A DNA stretch of 34,211 nucleotides from Nostocales cyanobacterium (GCA_004292695.1 RDXV01000037.1:1-34211); one strand, 5' to 3'. Positions 9,943-19,096 are shown, numbered from the stretch's first letter. Numbers and translations are program-made. Notes: a model not told the origin generated them from the letters alone.

Positions 9943-10008
9943 CATAGTCCAGAACTTCCTGTCATCGTCTTTGATGGTGCAATGGGAACTAACCTACAAA
10001 CTACCTAA
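9943..10008 (+). pseudogene. Duplicated 5' fragment of metH
   Basis: Bases 9943-10001 match 12546-12604 in metH with two mismatches in 59. The frame reads [20 protein letters not shown], as in MetH residues 10-29, then a Thr and a TAA at 10006-10008. Upstream codons (ESLQRL) diverge from the present metH start. It lies about 190 bp before the decarboxylase ATG, in the same orientation as metH. Confidence 0.9.
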
Positions 10009-10031
10009 CATAGAAAAAAAAGAACATTTAT

Positions 10032-10045
10032 TTATTCAGCCAGCC
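10032..10045 (+). repeat. Left copy of a 14-bp direct repeat around the decarboxylase
   Basis: TTATTCAGCCAGCC here is identical to 12423-12436, about 80 bp before metH. The pair brackets the decarboxylase and follows the metH fragment, as expected if a metH-region duplication flanks the inserted gene. Confidence 0.7.
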
Positions 10046-10193
10046 CTAATTAAACCCATAATTTGTCAAGATGAAGTTATCAAAAATAACTTATTCGTAA
10101 CACTTATTCTTGTTTTTTAACATCCATCTAATTGACAGACGTATTAAAAGTAACATACGATTTAAAGTTAGATTTCATGTAGGTACTACGAAC

Positions 10194-12077
10194 ATGAGAA
10201 AGTATTCTTCTCGCATCTGGAGATACGACGGCAGCGTTGAAGACGATGCTCCTAAGTGGGCAAAAGTGCGGGCAGATATGCAGCCAGCCTTTCCCACTTA
10301 TTATGCAACAGATAGCGATCCTTTTGCCGAATTAGTTGGTCAAGCAATTCGCCAACTCAACCAACTTAAACCCGAAGCAATTGGTCATGGCTACTTAGGA
10401 TATGACCCTAATCTTGATTACAGTCAAGTGGCAGATGCAGAACTAGCTCCCAACATGGATTATGTTGAGAATGTCATCAGCCAATCAATCGCTTTATTTG
10501 AAGGGATGCCCAACTGGAATCACCCTAGAGTGATGCCCAATGTCATTCCCCCAGCCAATACCGCTGCCATCATTGCCGCCATGATGACCAATGTTTTTAG
10601 CCCCAATATTATTGAGGGCGAATACTCTTGGAACGTGGAAAAATCAGAAATGGAATCCGCCGCCATCATTGCCAAATTGATTGGTTGGGACTCAAGGGTA
10701 GCTGGGGGAATTTATACTTTTGGCGGTTCTGGCTGCTATTTCTATGGCTTGAAGTATGCCTTAACTCAAGTATTGCCAGATTCCCGCTGTAAAGGGATTA
10801 GAACCGATGGCAAACTGCTAGTTTCCCAACAAGGTCACTATTGTATGATGAATTCCACAGACTGGACTGGTCTGGGAATGGAAAATATCATCACTATTAA
10901 GACCGATCCTCAAACCAATGCTATGGATATGGAGGATCTGGAAAGGGTGATGCAAGAATTGTATGACGCAAGAATTCCGATTATTTCCATCGTTTGTACT
11001 ATGGGGACAACCGATGCCTTTGCCATCGATCCCGTCGATCAAGTCCGCGAGTTAATTGACAGGTATCCCAATCCTCCAGGATTTGGGCGAACATTCTTGT
11101 ATTGCGATGCAGTCATTGGTTGGTCTTGGCTGACATTTAAAGACTACGACTTTATGGGCAATCCCTTGGGATTTGATGACATAATTTTGTCCAAAATTGA
11201 ACGAAATTATCGGTTGATATCCAAGGTAATCTATGCCGATGCCATTGGTTGCGACTTCCATAAAACAGGTTGGTCAACCTACAATTGCAGCATCTTTATG
11301 ATGCGAGATCTCGCCCATTTCAAAACATTGATGCTCCGACCTGGTTCCGTCTATCTCCAAGAGCGCACCTGTTACAATCCCGGTCTTTATACTCTGGAAG
11401 TCTCCCGCTCTGGTTCCTATTCTATGGCAGGATGGGCGACTCTGAAATTCCTGGGGCAAGAGGGATTTCAATCTCTCCTGGGTGGCATTTTGGAAATGGG
11501 GCAGTATCTGCGGGACTGCATTGATTCAGAAGACACTTCTGTTTGCGTCAATGATGAGGATTATGGTTTTGTCACCCTATTTCGAGTTTATCGCCGTGGA
11601 GTTAATGCTCACGAACAGTACAATCGGGAGTTAAACGAGCCAAATGCCAGAAATGAATTGATCGAAAACAACAAATTCCAGCAAAAAATTGCCGATCAAC
11701 TTTGGGAATGGTTCCGTACCGATCAGCAACTAGGAGCAGAATACGCTCCCTACATCAGCTACACCAGTGGTTTCCGTCCGACATCGTATAACATGGATCA
11801 ATCAGATCCCGAAGCAGTGATTTATGCGTTGAAGTCCTATCCAATGAATATCAACATCAATGCTCAAGCAATGGATACTTTATTGGAACTGGTGTTGTTA
11901 GCACGAGATGAAGTGATGGCTGGTGAAGTTAATACTGAAACTCGCGGGAATTGTCAACCACCTTATTGCGATATTGAGGAAGAAAATGACCTCAAATGCA
12001 ATCAACCAGATCCAAAACGCGGTTTGATGCAAGTGCGAAGTCTCTTGTCTGGAGTGGGAATGCCCCGTTATCAATAA
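10194..12077 (+). CDS. Long group II PLP-dependent amino-acid decarboxylase
   Basis: The 627-aa protein (ATG 10194; the longer frame begins at TTG 10110 and is unlikely) has the layout of glutamate/aromatic decarboxylases. It has NHPRVMPNVIPPANTAAII and EGEYSWNVEKSEMESAAIIA near the N terminus, TFGGSGCYFYGLKYAL, TFLYCDAVIGWSW for the PLP Asp region, and GCDFHKTGWS with Lys357 as the Schiff-base lysine. It is about 130-150 residues longer than common bacterial group II enzymes, with a long insertion-rich C-terminal half and a cysteine-containing tail (NCQPPYCDIEEENDLKC). The substrate cannot be inferred. No transporter or synthetase lies beside it. The metH fragment and direct repeats around it suggest insertion. 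Confidence 0.85.
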   Translation: MRKYSSRIWRYDGSVEDDAPKWAKVRADMQPAFPTYYATDSDPFAELVGQAIRQLNQLKPEAIGHGYLGYDPNLDYSQVADAELAPNMDYVENVISQSIALFEGMPNWNHPRVMPNVIPPANTAAIIAAMMTNVFSPNIIEGEYSWNVEKSEMESAAIIAKLIGWDSRVAGGIYTFGGSGCYFYGLKYALTQVLPDSRCKGIRTDGKLLVSQQGHYCMMNSTDWTGLGMENIITIKTDPQTNAMDMEDLERVMQELYDARIPIISIVCTMGTTDAFAIDPVDQVRELIDRYPNPPGFGRTFLYCDAVIGWSWLTFKDYDFMGNPLGFDDIILSKIERNYRLISKVIYADAIGCDFHKTGWSTYNCSIFMMRDLAHFKTLMLRPGSVYLQERTCYNPGLYTLEVSRSGSYSMAGWATLKFLGQEGFQSLLGGILEMGQYLRDCIDSEDTSVCVNDEDYGFVTLFRVYRRGVNAHEQYNRELNEPNARNELIENNKFQQKIADQLWEWFRTDQQLGAEYAPYISYTSGFRPTSYNMDQSDPEAVIYALKSYPMNININAQAMDTLLELVLLARDEVMAGEVNTETRGNCQPPYCDIEEENDLKCNQPDPKRGLMQVRSLLSGVGMPRYQ

Positions 12078-12131
12078 AGTATCCGATACAAAAAAGCTGA
12101 CTAAGCTGTTGTGCATTTAATTTTGTAGTAA

Positions 12132-12190
12132 GTGGAATAGGCATCTTACCTGTTCCACAAGATTTCTGAAGCAATTGAAGATGCCTCGGT
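12132..12190 (+). promoter_or_regulatory. Two overlapping, mutually exclusive hairpins after the decarboxylase
   Basis: GTGGAA-T-AGG (12132-12141) pairs with CCT-G-TTCCAC (12149-12158). The overlapping AGGCATCTT (12139-12147) instead pairs with AAGATGCCT (12178-12186), followed by CGGTTTT. The second could end transcription of the decarboxylase. A switch is possible but not shown. Confidence 0.45.
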
Positions 12191-12215
12191 TTTACGATAC
12201 ATTCGTTCTAGTTAG

Positions 12216-12319
12216 GTAATAGACCTCTCCGAAAATGAATGTAGAGACGTTCCGTCGGAACGTCTCTACAAGGGTTTCAAGCCACGCACATTTAATTACC
12301 ACCAGATGTCTAATAGGTC
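12216..12319. mobile_element. MITE-like repeat with a perfect internal hairpin
   Basis: TGTAGAGACGTTCC (12240-12253) and GGAACGTCTCTACA (12257-12270) form a perfect 14-bp inverted repeat with a 3-base loop; GTAGAGACGT palindromes are frequent in Nostocales genomes. TAATAGACCTCT near 12216 and AGATGTCTAATAG near 12305 are imperfectly inverted and may be the element ends. No coding frame is present. Confidence 0.5.
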
Positions 12320-12389
12320 AATTCAAGGCATTTTACCAATTTGAGTGGGTTTTTGACAGTTTCCTCGGTCTTTTTTGATCATCTAATCT

Positions 12390-12427
12390 GCCTGTAACCC
12401 TATTGGCATCAGGCTTTTATTCTTATT
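12390..12427 (+). terminator. Weak terminator-like hairpin upstream of metH
   Basis: GCCTG (12390-12394) pairs with CAGGC (12410-12414), with a possible inner CC-GG pair, followed by TTTTATTCTTATT. The stem is short. It lies about 90 bp before metH and could insulate metH from upstream transcription. Confidence 0.35.
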
Positions 12428-12518
12428 CAGCCAGCCATATATATAAATTAGGAAAATTTCAGCAAATAATATATTAAATCTAGTATCACTAAACCAAACT
12501 CAATTTCTGGAAACAAAT

Positions 12519-15500
12519 ATGACTCATCCTTTCTTGGAATACCTGCATAGTCCAGAACTTCCTGTCATCGTCTTTGATGGTGCGATGGGAACTAACCTCC
12601 AAACCCAAAACTTGACTGCTGAAGATTTCGGCGGCGCACAGTATGAAGGTTGCAATGAATATTTAGTACACACAAAACCGGAAGCAGTCGCTAAAGTTCA
12701 CCGTGACTTCCTCGCTGCGGGTGCGGATGTGATTGAAACTGATACCTTTGGTGGTACTTCTATTGTTTTAGCAGAATACGACCTAGCAGACCAAGCCTAT
12801 TATCTCAGTAAAAAAGCCGCAGAATTAGCTAAAAGTGTGGCGGCGGAATTTTCTACCCCGGAAAAACCCCGCTTTGTTGCAGGTTCAATGGGACCAACAA
12901 CCAAACTTCCTACTTTGGGACATATTGATTTTGATACCATGAAAGATGCTTTTGCAGAACAAGCAGAGGCTTTATTTGATGGTGGTGTAGATTTATTCAT
13001 CATAGAAACTTGCCAAGATGTGCTGCAAATTAAAGCTGCATTAAATGGAATTGAAGAAACTTTTGCGAAAAAAGGCGAAAGAAGACCGTTAATGGTTTCC
13101 GTCACAATGGAAAGCATGGGGACAATGTTGGTAGGTACGGAAATTGCTGCTGTATTAACCATTTTAGAACCATTTCCCATTGATATACTCGGTTTAAACT
13201 GCGCCACTGGTCCCGACTTGATGAAACCACACATCAAGTATTTATCAGAACATTCGCCCTTCGTAGTTTCCTGTATTCCCAATGCTGGTTTACCGGAAAA
13301 CGTCGGTGGTCAAGCTCATTACAAACTTACGCCTGTAGAATTACGGATGGCGTTAATGCACTTTGTTGAAGATTTGGGTGTCCAAGTGATCGGGGGTTGC
13401 TGTGGGACACGTCCAGCGCACATTCAACAATTAGCGGAAATTGCCAAAGATTTAACACCGAAAGTTAGACAACCAAGTTTAGAACCAGCGGCAGCTTCAA
13501 TTTATACCACTCAAAATTATGATCAAGATAATTCTTTCTTGATCGTCGGTGAAAGACTTAACGCCAGTGGTTCTAAAAAATGCCGTGACTTACTGAACGC
13601 TGAAGACTGGGATGGTTTAGTATCCATGGCCAGAAGTCAGGTTAAAGAAGGCGCTCACATTTTAGATGTCAACGTTGACTATGTGGGACGGGATGGCGTG
13701 CGTGATATGCACGAGTTAGTCTCTCGGATCGTTAATAATGTTACCTTGCCTTTAATGCTCGATTCCACCGAATGGGAAAAAATGGAAGCGGGTTTAAAAG
13801 TCGCCGGAGGTAAGTGTTTACTCAATTCTACCAACTACGAAGACGGCGAACCCCGATTTTTAAAGGTGTTGGAATTAGCTAAAAAATACGGTGCGGGTGT
13901 TGTAATTGGTACAATTGACGAAGATGGCATGGCGCGAAACGCAGATAAAAAGTTTGAAATTGCCCAACGTGCTTACCGTCAAGCTGTGGAATATGGTATA
14001 CCACCCACAGAAATTTTCTTTGATACTTTAGCCTTACCTATTTCTACGGGGATTGAAGAAGATCGGGAAAACGGAAAAGCCACCATAGAAGCCATTCGCC
14101 GCATCCGTGAAAACCTGCCTGGTTCTCATATCATGTTAGGGGTATCAAATATATCCTTTGGTTTAACCCCAGCAGCGCGGATGGTGTTAAATTCAATGTT
14201 CTTGCATGAAGCAACGTCCGCTGGTATGGATGGGGCAATAGTCAGCGCCAATAAAATTTTACCCCTAGCGAAAATTGATCCCAAGCATCAAGAAGTTTGT
14301 CGGCAATTAATTTATGATGAACGTAAATTTGAAGGTGATATCTGCGTTTATGATCCTTTAGGAGAATTAACCAGACTTTTTGAAGGTGTGAAAGCAAAAC
14401 GTAACACCGGAATTGATGAAAATTTACCCATTGAGGAAAGGTTAAAACGTCATATTATTGACGGTGAAAGAATTGGTTTAGAAAAACAATTAACCCTAGC
14501 GTTAGAAAAATATCCACCTTTAGAAATCATTAATACTTTCTTATTGGATGGGATGAAAGTTGTGGGTGAATTGTTCGGATCTGGACAAATGCAATTACCT
14601 TTTGTATTACAATCAGCAGAAACCATGAAAGCTGCGGTTGCTTATTTAGAACCGTTCATGGAAAAATCGGAATCTGGTAATAATGCTAAGGGAACTTTTG
14701 TCATTGCCACTGTTAAAGGTGATGTCCATGATATTGGTAAAAACTTGGTTGATATCATCTTATCTAACAATGGTTATAAGGTGATTAATTTGGGGATTAA
14801 ACAACCAGTAGAAACTATCATTCAGGCTTATGAAGAACACAAACCTGATTGTATTGCTATGAGTGGTTTGTTAGTAAAATCCACCGCTTTCATGAAGGAG
14901 AATTTACAGGTTTTCAATGAAAAAGGAATTACTGTGCCGGTAATTTTAGGTGGAGCGGCTTTAACTCCTAAGTTCGTGAATGAAGATTGCCAAAATACTT
15001 ATAAGGGTAAGGTTGTTTATGGCAAAGATGCTTTTTCTGATCTGACTTTTATGGATAAGTTAATGCCAGCAAAAGCCGCCGGAAATTGGGATGATTTAAA
15101 GGGGTTTTTGGATGAAATAGGAAGTGAAGAATCAACTAATGGACATAAAAACACAGTTGAGAAAACTGTAAAAACTAAAAAATCTGCTGAACCGAGAGAG
15201 ATTGACACAAGGCGTTCTGAAGCTGTAGAAATCAATATTGAACGTCCTACTCCTCCTTTTTGGGGTACGCAGTGGTTACAATCTGAAGATATTTCTTTGG
15301 AGGAATTATTCTGGTATTTAGATTTGCAAGCTTTGATTGCTGGACAATGGCAATTCCGTAAACCAAAGGAACAATCTAAGGAGGAATATCAAGGGTTTTT
15401 AAGTGAGAAGGTTTACCCGGTTTTAGAAAGTTGGAAAGCGCGAATTATTGAGGAGAATTTGTTGCATCCACAGGTGATTTATGGGTATTTTCCTTGTCAG

Positions 15501-16046
15501 TCTGAAGGAAATTCTCTACATATATATAATGTAGAAAATCACTCACAACAAATTGCTAGTTTTGAGTTTCCCCGTCAACGTTCTGGGAGAAGATATTGTA
15601 TTGCAGATTTCTTTGCACCGAAGGAGTCGGGTATTATTGATGTTTTCCCGATGCAAGCGGTGACTGTGGGGGAAGTAGCTACGGAGTTTGCACAAAAGTT
15701 ATTTGCTGACAATCAATACACTGATTATCTGTATTTTCACGGTTTAGCGGTGCAGGTGGCTGAGGCTTTGGCGGAATGGACTCACGCGAGAATCCGCCGG
15801 GAGTTGGGTTTTGGTGATGCTGAACCGGATAATATTCGGGATATTTTGGCGCAGCGTTATCAAGGTTCTCGGTATAGTTTCGGCTATCCTGCTTGTCCGA
15901 ATATTCAGGATCAGTTTAAGCAGTTGGAGTTGTTGGGAACTGACAGGATCAATATGTACATGGATGAAAGTGAACAGTTATATCCTGAACAGTCTACAAC
16001 GGCGATTATTGCTTATCATTCTGTAGCTAAGTATTTCACTGCTTAG
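12519..16046 (+). CDS. metH: Cobalamin-dependent methionine synthase
   Basis: Transfers a methyl group from 5-methyltetrahydrofolate to homocysteine through methylcobalamin; cytosolic. The 1175-aa protein has all four modules. The homocysteine domain has Zn ligands Cys228 (GLNC) and Cys294-Cys295 (GGCCGTRP). The pterin-binding domain starts at about 340 ([15 protein letters not shown]). The cap and B12 domain has the lower-ligand motif DVHDIG at 735-740. The C-terminal reactivation domain, from about 940, has GYPACP near 1120. A linker around 870-905 is Lys/Glu-rich. Residues 10-29 are duplicated at 9943-10001. No cobalamin riboswitch was recognised upstream. Confidence 0.98.
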   Translation: MTHPFLEYLHSPELPVIVFDGAMGTNLQTQNLTAEDFGGAQYEGCNEYLVHTKPEAVAKVHRDFLAAGADVIETDTFGGTSIVLAEYDLADQAYYLSKKAAELAKSVAAEFSTPEKPRFVAGSMGPTTKLPTLGHIDFDTMKDAFAEQAEALFDGGVDLFIIETCQDVLQIKAALNGIEETFAKKGERRPLMVSVTMESMGTMLVGTEIAAVLTILEPFPIDILGLNCATGPDLMKPHIKYLSEHSPFVVSCIPNAGLPENVGGQAHYKLTPVELRMALMHFVEDLGVQVIGGCCGTRPAHIQQLAEIAKDLTPKVRQPSLEPAAASIYTTQNYDQDNSFLIVGERLNASGSKKCRDLLNAEDWDGLVSMARSQVKEGAHILDVNVDYVGRDGVRDMHELVSRIVNNVTLPLMLDSTEWEKMEAGLKVAGGKCLLNSTNYEDGEPRFLKVLELAKKYGAGVVIGTIDEDGMARNADKKFEIAQRAYRQAVEYGIPPTEIFFDTLALPISTGIEEDRENGKATIEAIRRIRENLPGSHIMLGVSNISFGLTPAARMVLNSMFLHEATSAGMDGAIVSANKILPLAKIDPKHQEVCRQLIYDERKFEGDICVYDPLGELTRLFEGVKAKRNTGIDENLPIEERLKRHIIDGERIGLEKQLTLALEKYPPLEIINTFLLDGMKVVGELFGSGQMQLPFVLQSAETMKAAVAYLEPFMEKSESGNNAKGTFVIATVKGDVHDIGKNLVDIILSNNGYKVINLGIKQPVETIIQAYEEHKPDCIAMSGLLVKSTAFMKENLQVFNEKGITVPVILGGAALTPKFVNEDCQNTYKGKVVYGKDAFSDLTFMDKLMPAKAAGNWDDLKGFLDEIGSEESTNGHKNTVEKTVKTKKSAEPREIDTRRSEAVEINIERPTPPFWGTQWLQSEDISLEELFWYLDLQALIAGQWQFRKPKEQSKEEYQGFLSEKVYPVLESWKARIIEENLLHPQVIYGYFPCQSEGNSLHIYNVENHSQQIASFEFPRQRSGRRYCIADFFAPKESGIIDVFPMQAVTVGEVATEFAQKLFADNQYTDYLYFHGLAVQVAEALAEWTHARIRRELGFGDAEPDNIRDILAQRYQGSRYSFGYPACPNIQDQFKQLELLGTDRINMYMDESEQLYPEQSTTAIIAYHSVAKYFTA

Positions 16047-16053
16047 GTTTTTG

Positions 16054-16093
16054 TCCCCCTTTGTTTTTTGATGGAGGGGGAGTTTATATTTTT
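16054..16093 (+). terminator. Rho-independent terminator after metH
   Basis: TCCCCCT (16054-16060) pairs with AGGGGGA (16075-16081), with a 14-base loop, followed by GTTTATATTTTTT. It starts 8 bp after the metH stop. Confidence 0.75.
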
Positions 16094-16250
16094 TATGCTC
16101 ACGCAAAGACGCAAAGGAAGAAAGATATAGAATTTACGCACAAGTTACGGAAGAATGAACCACGTTCACCGAAGGTGTTCCCGCAGGGTAGAAACGAAGG
16201 ACACGAAGGAAAAAGAGTTTGAGAGAGATTTTGCATGGGTATTGAATAAT
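16094..16250. repeat. Cluster of degenerate interspersed repeats
   Basis: The segment contains ACGCAAAGACGCAAAGG and a GAACCACGTTC...CGAAGG...ACGAAGGACACGAAGG series. These are low-complexity words common between genes in Nostocales. No gene or promoter is supported until the next ATG at 16297. Confidence 0.5.
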
Positions 16251-16296
16251 AAGAATGTGGTAAGTTATATGATCGGATTATGGAGATGATTTTCAA

Positions 16297-16851
16297 ATGG
16301 ATTCTAATTTACAAACTGAACTTTCTACGATATTATCCCAGTATCAAAATTCTTTTATCAATAAAGTTTATGCAGATGAAAATAATGAATCTGATATATT
16401 AATGAATGTTTTTTCTCTGACAGCAGAAACTAAGCGAGAAAATCGTCAATATTGGGGACGAGAATTAGGAATGTGTTGGCAATTAATCGTTACTAAAATT
16501 TGTCAATATACTTGTACAAACTTTCACCCAGCTTTAAAAGTTGATGGTGATGAACCTTGTGATTTAATAGTGGGAAAATATGCAATTGATACTAAATATC
16601 GCATAGGTTCTGGTGATTCTGGAACATTGAAAAAGTTTAGAGAATATGGTAATTTACTCACTACAATGGGATATACTCCCATACTTTTAATATTGAGAAA
16701 TGATAATTTACCTGCTGCTATTAATGCTTGTAAATCAGGTAATTGGCAAGTTTTAACAGGACAAGAAAGTATGGATTTTATACACCAGATTTCTGGTATT
16801 GATGTCAAAAGCTTCTTAGAAAGTAATGCGGGTAAATATCAGGTAAATTAG
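16297..16851 (+). CDS. Type II restriction endonuclease, ApaLI-like
   Basis: The 184-aa protein has a PD-(D/E)XK-like core: GDEPCDLIVGKYAIDTKYR with Asp89, Asp98 and Lys100, then GSGDSGTLKKFREYG and a YTPILLILRNDNLPAAI strand and helix. This pattern recalls the ApaLI family (ApaLI itself cuts GTGCAC); the assignment is from memory and the recognition site is not proven. It is tail-to-tail with a methyltransferase, one base between the stops, which supports a restriction-modification pair. GGAG lies upstream of the ATG. The gene is strongly AT-rich, consistent with horizontal spread. Confidence 0.7.
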   Translation: MDSNLQTELSTILSQYQNSFINKVYADENNESDILMNVFSLTAETKRENRQYWGRELGMCWQLIVTKICQYTCTNFHPALKVDGDEPCDLIVGKYAIDTKYRIGSGDSGTLKKFREYGNLLTTMGYTPILLILRNDNLPAAINACKSGNWQVLTGQESMDFIHQISGIDVKSFLESNAGKYQVN

Positions 16852-16852
16852 A

Positions 16853-18208
16853 TTAACATTTTTGCATTACTACTACTGTATCATGTTTAATTGTTCCTGC
16901 CCAATCCACATTTCTGGGAATATTAAGTTTCCGATTTTTCAACAATAAATGAAATCTAAAAACCTCTTTAAATCCCAAATTTGTCGCAAAATCAGTTAAT
17001 GAATCAGCTACAGGAATATCAACACCGCAAATTTTACTCACATCCCCCACAGCAAAGCAATAATAACCTCCTGATTTTAATTTATGATATGCACTATCAA
17101 AATGTTGCTGCATATCCATAAAATATTTATAAACTACTCTCGCTCTTAATTGATTTTGTCCTTTACTCGCTTTATATTTATCTCCATTAAATATTTCTAT
17201 AATTAAATTATCAAGATGATTATTTCCGGTTTTTCCTAGTTGTTTATATTCAACGCTGGAAATTCTTTCTGTACCAATTTCTTGAGAACTTAAATTTAAT
17301 CGCTCTTGATTATTTTTCACTAAATTTAACCAATGCAACTCAAATTTACTTGCCCAAATATAATCAATTGCATTAATATAAGGTGGAGAAGTCACGATAG
17401 CATCACATAACCAATTTCCATCTAAATTTCTCGCATCTTGTGATGATACTTCTTGAATATCGCTATCATCCCAATCAAACTGATACCATTCTGAAAGTGC
17501 TTCTATAATTTTATCAACATAAAACTGAAAATACTTAAATACATCATACCGATTTCTTTGGGGAATTTCTTTAACGTGAGAACGTCTTGCAGCTAATATC
17601 ATTCCCTCATTCATGTCAGAACATTTTCTCACAGTAGATGATAAAGCTAGTAATAAAACTGGTTGATAAACTGGGTTTGATAAAAATATTTTACTTTTAA
17701 TAATTTCTAATCCTATTTGTACATCTTTTTGAAACCATAGGTCTTTATTACTAAAATCAACACTGTGGTTTACAGTTTCCTGATTATATGATTCTGTTAC
17801 TATTTTTTTTGCTGCTTCTAAAATATCAATGAGTGGTAAGCGAGATGTTTTAACTCTACAAATTAATTGACTTAAAGGGTTATTGTCTGACCAAATAATT
17901 TTTTTCCCTACTTTCAAAGATTCGATAATGCTTGTTCCTGAACCTGCAAATGGTTCAAGAATAATTGCATTTTTGGTAGTGTATTTTTGTAAAAACCAAG
18001 CTGGAATTTCCGGTATTGTTTTTGCAGGTTGAAACCCTAGTGAATAAACTTTTAATGGTGAATTTCTCTCTAGGGAGATGTAAGAACCATTAGGTAAATT
18101 ATCGGGAATATTATATTTAATTTCTAAATAGTTTAGTTCTTTTGTCTGGTTTATTGTAGATAATAGTTGATGATTTTGTGTTTCAGGAAAAAGTGATAAT
18201 TGTTTCAT
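16853..18208 (-). CDS. DNA methyltransferase of the restriction-modification pair
   Basis: A 451-aa AdoMet-dependent amino-methyltransferase. Motif I is EPFAGSGTS (residues 85-93), followed by a WSDNNP acidic loop, and catalytic motif IV is TSPPY (273-277) in AIVTSPPYINAIDY. The I-before-IV order differs from the beta-type enzyme at 3940. Between them lies a long segment that includes the KCSDMNEGMILAARRSHVKEIPQRNR stretch read in two parts, probably target recognition. The C terminus NVDWAGTIKHDTVVV is repeated as a relic at 19031-19096. It would protect the host from the adjacent endonuclease. It starts MKQLSLFPET with no clear Shine-Dalgarno. Confidence 0.88.
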   Translation of the reverse strand: MKQLSLFPETQNHQLLSTINQTKELNYLEIKYNIPDNLPNGSYISLERNSPLKVYSLGFQPAKTIPEIPAWFLQKYTTKNAIILEPFAGSGTSIIESLKVGKKIIWSDNNPLSQLICRVKTSRLPLIDILEAAKKIVTESYNQETVNHSVDFSNKDLWFQKDVQIGLEIIKSKIFLSNPVYQPVLLLALSSTVRKCSDMNEGMILAARRSHVKEIPQRNRYDVFKYFQFYVDKIIEALSEWYQFDWDDSDIQEVSSQDARNLDGNWLCDAIVTSPPYINAIDYIWASKFELHWLNLVKNNQERLNLSSQEIGTERISSVEYKQLGKTGNNHLDNLIIEIFNGDKYKASKGQNQLRARVVYKYFMDMQQHFDSAYHKLKSGGYYCFAVGDVSKICGVDIPVADSLTDFATNLGFKEVFRFHLLLKNRKLNIPRNVDWAGTIKHDTVVVMQKC

Positions 18209-18331
18209 AATTGTTGCATTGTATTTGAATTGATGTAGTCATAGTGTGGCGTAATTTGGTTCAAATATATGAAAAATTCTGTAATAATTGGGTAGACGAA
18301 GCGAATACTTTATCAACTGCATATTACAAAA

Positions 18332-18679
18332 CTACAATAATTTCTGCAATAGATTATAAATATCTCCCTTATCACCTTCTTTTCTTAAACCTACACCAAC
18401 AACTAAAACTACTACCTGATCATTTTCTACTTGATAAACTATACGATAACGTTGACCCACAGCCCTAACACTGCGATAATTAATCAACTGTCCAGTTAAA
18501 GGTTTTCCCTGTTTTTCTGGTTCTATTTTTAATTTATCAATCTTGGCAATTAGAGCTTTTTGGTGACGGGTATCTTTAATGTTTTCTAACATCTCTAATG
18601 CTAAAGGTGTTAACTTAATTTCAAATTCAATCTGATCAGATTGTGGTTTATCAAAGTCCGAGTTTGAGTTTTGCATCAT
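18332..18679 (-). CDS. RelE/ParE-type toxin
   Basis: A 115-aa protein with the compact RelE/ParE pattern: FEIKLTPLALEMLENI, an Ile/Leu-spaced helix, KPLTGQLINYRSVRAVGQRYRIVYQV and a final VVVLVVGVGLRKEGD strand and helix. Such toxins are mRNA interferases or gyrase poisons; which one applies cannot be told. It overlaps the antitoxin gene by 29 bp, with the antitoxin upstream, which implies translational coupling. The N-terminal 16 residues are polar and variable, so a later start is possible. Confidence 0.88.
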   Translation of the reverse strand: MMQNSNSDFDKPQSDQIEFEIKLTPLALEMLENIKDTRHQKALIAKIDKLKIEPEKQGKPLTGQLINYRSVRAVGQRYRIVYQVENDQVVVLVVGVGLRKEGDKGDIYNLLQKLL

Positions 18680-18914
18680 TCCAACTAATGGTTTCTCCCC
18701 TGTCTGCTTGAGCTATACTTTCTTGTAATTGCTGACTAAATTCTTGATCAGATAAAATTGCTAATGTTTCTAGCAAAGATTCATATTGTTCAAAACTAAT
18801 AGCCGCCATTACCGGTTTACCATGTTTGGTGATGATTATTGGTTCTTCTTGTAAATCATCTGGTAAGTCTAAAAGTTGCTCTTGTGCTTCTGTAATTGTT
18901 AGGTATTTTAACAT
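18651..18914 (-). CDS. Phd/YefM-type antitoxin
   Basis: An 87-aa protein. The N-terminal half (LTITEAQEQLLDLPDDL, EPIIITKHGKPVMAAISFEQYESLLETL) is the Phd/YefM DNA-binding fold. The C-terminal DRGETISWNDAKLKLGL is the typical toxin-binding tail. It precedes and overlaps the RelE/ParE-type toxin. Antitoxins of this family usually repress their own operon, so the AT-rich inverted sequence around 18950-19020 may be an operator; this is inference. Confidence 0.9.
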   Translation of the reverse strand: MLKYLTITEAQEQLLDLPDDLQEEPIIITKHGKPVMAAISFEQYESLLETLAILSDQEFSQQLQESIAQADRGETISWNDAKLKLGL

Positions 18915-19030
18915 ATTTTGGTTATCAATAATTCCTCTATGTCATTATATCACTAATTCAAGTTAATTTCAAAATATGATTTTTATGCTGTTTACAATCT
19001 TGATATAATTAATTCAAATTAATATGATAT

Positions 19031-19096
19031 TTTGCACAATTACTATTGTATCATGTTTCATAGTTATTCCTCAATCAACATTTACAAAAATATTTA
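19031..19096 (-). pseudogene. Relic of a second DNA methyltransferase C terminus
   Basis: The minus strand reads NIFVNVD, a stop, then GITMKHDTIVIVQN. This aligns with NIPRNVDWAGTIKHDTVVVMQ at the end of the methyltransferase at 16853-18208; the stop replaces Trp. Both copies have the same orientation, and the toxin-antitoxin pair lies between them. No further homology is evident upstream, where the next gene begins. Confidence 0.75.

Noticed and set aside
9833-10120. 95-codon plus-strand frame before the decarboxylase
   Set aside because: It reads the metH fragment in a different frame from metH and has no other support.
10110-10193. N-terminal extension of the decarboxylase from TTG 10110
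   Set aside because: No Shine-Dalgarno, basic and unlike the family; ATG 10194 fits better.
12271-12518. Cobalamin riboswitch before metH
   Set aside because: No B12-box-like sequence was recognised; only a weak hairpin and direct repeats are present.
12800-13282. 160-codon minus-strand frame inside metH
   Set aside because: Antisense to the homocysteine-binding domain; low complexity Ser/Thr/Pro; shadow frame.
18244-18468. 74-codon plus-strand frame opposite the toxin gene
   Set aside because: Mostly antisense to the RelE-type toxin and lacks features.
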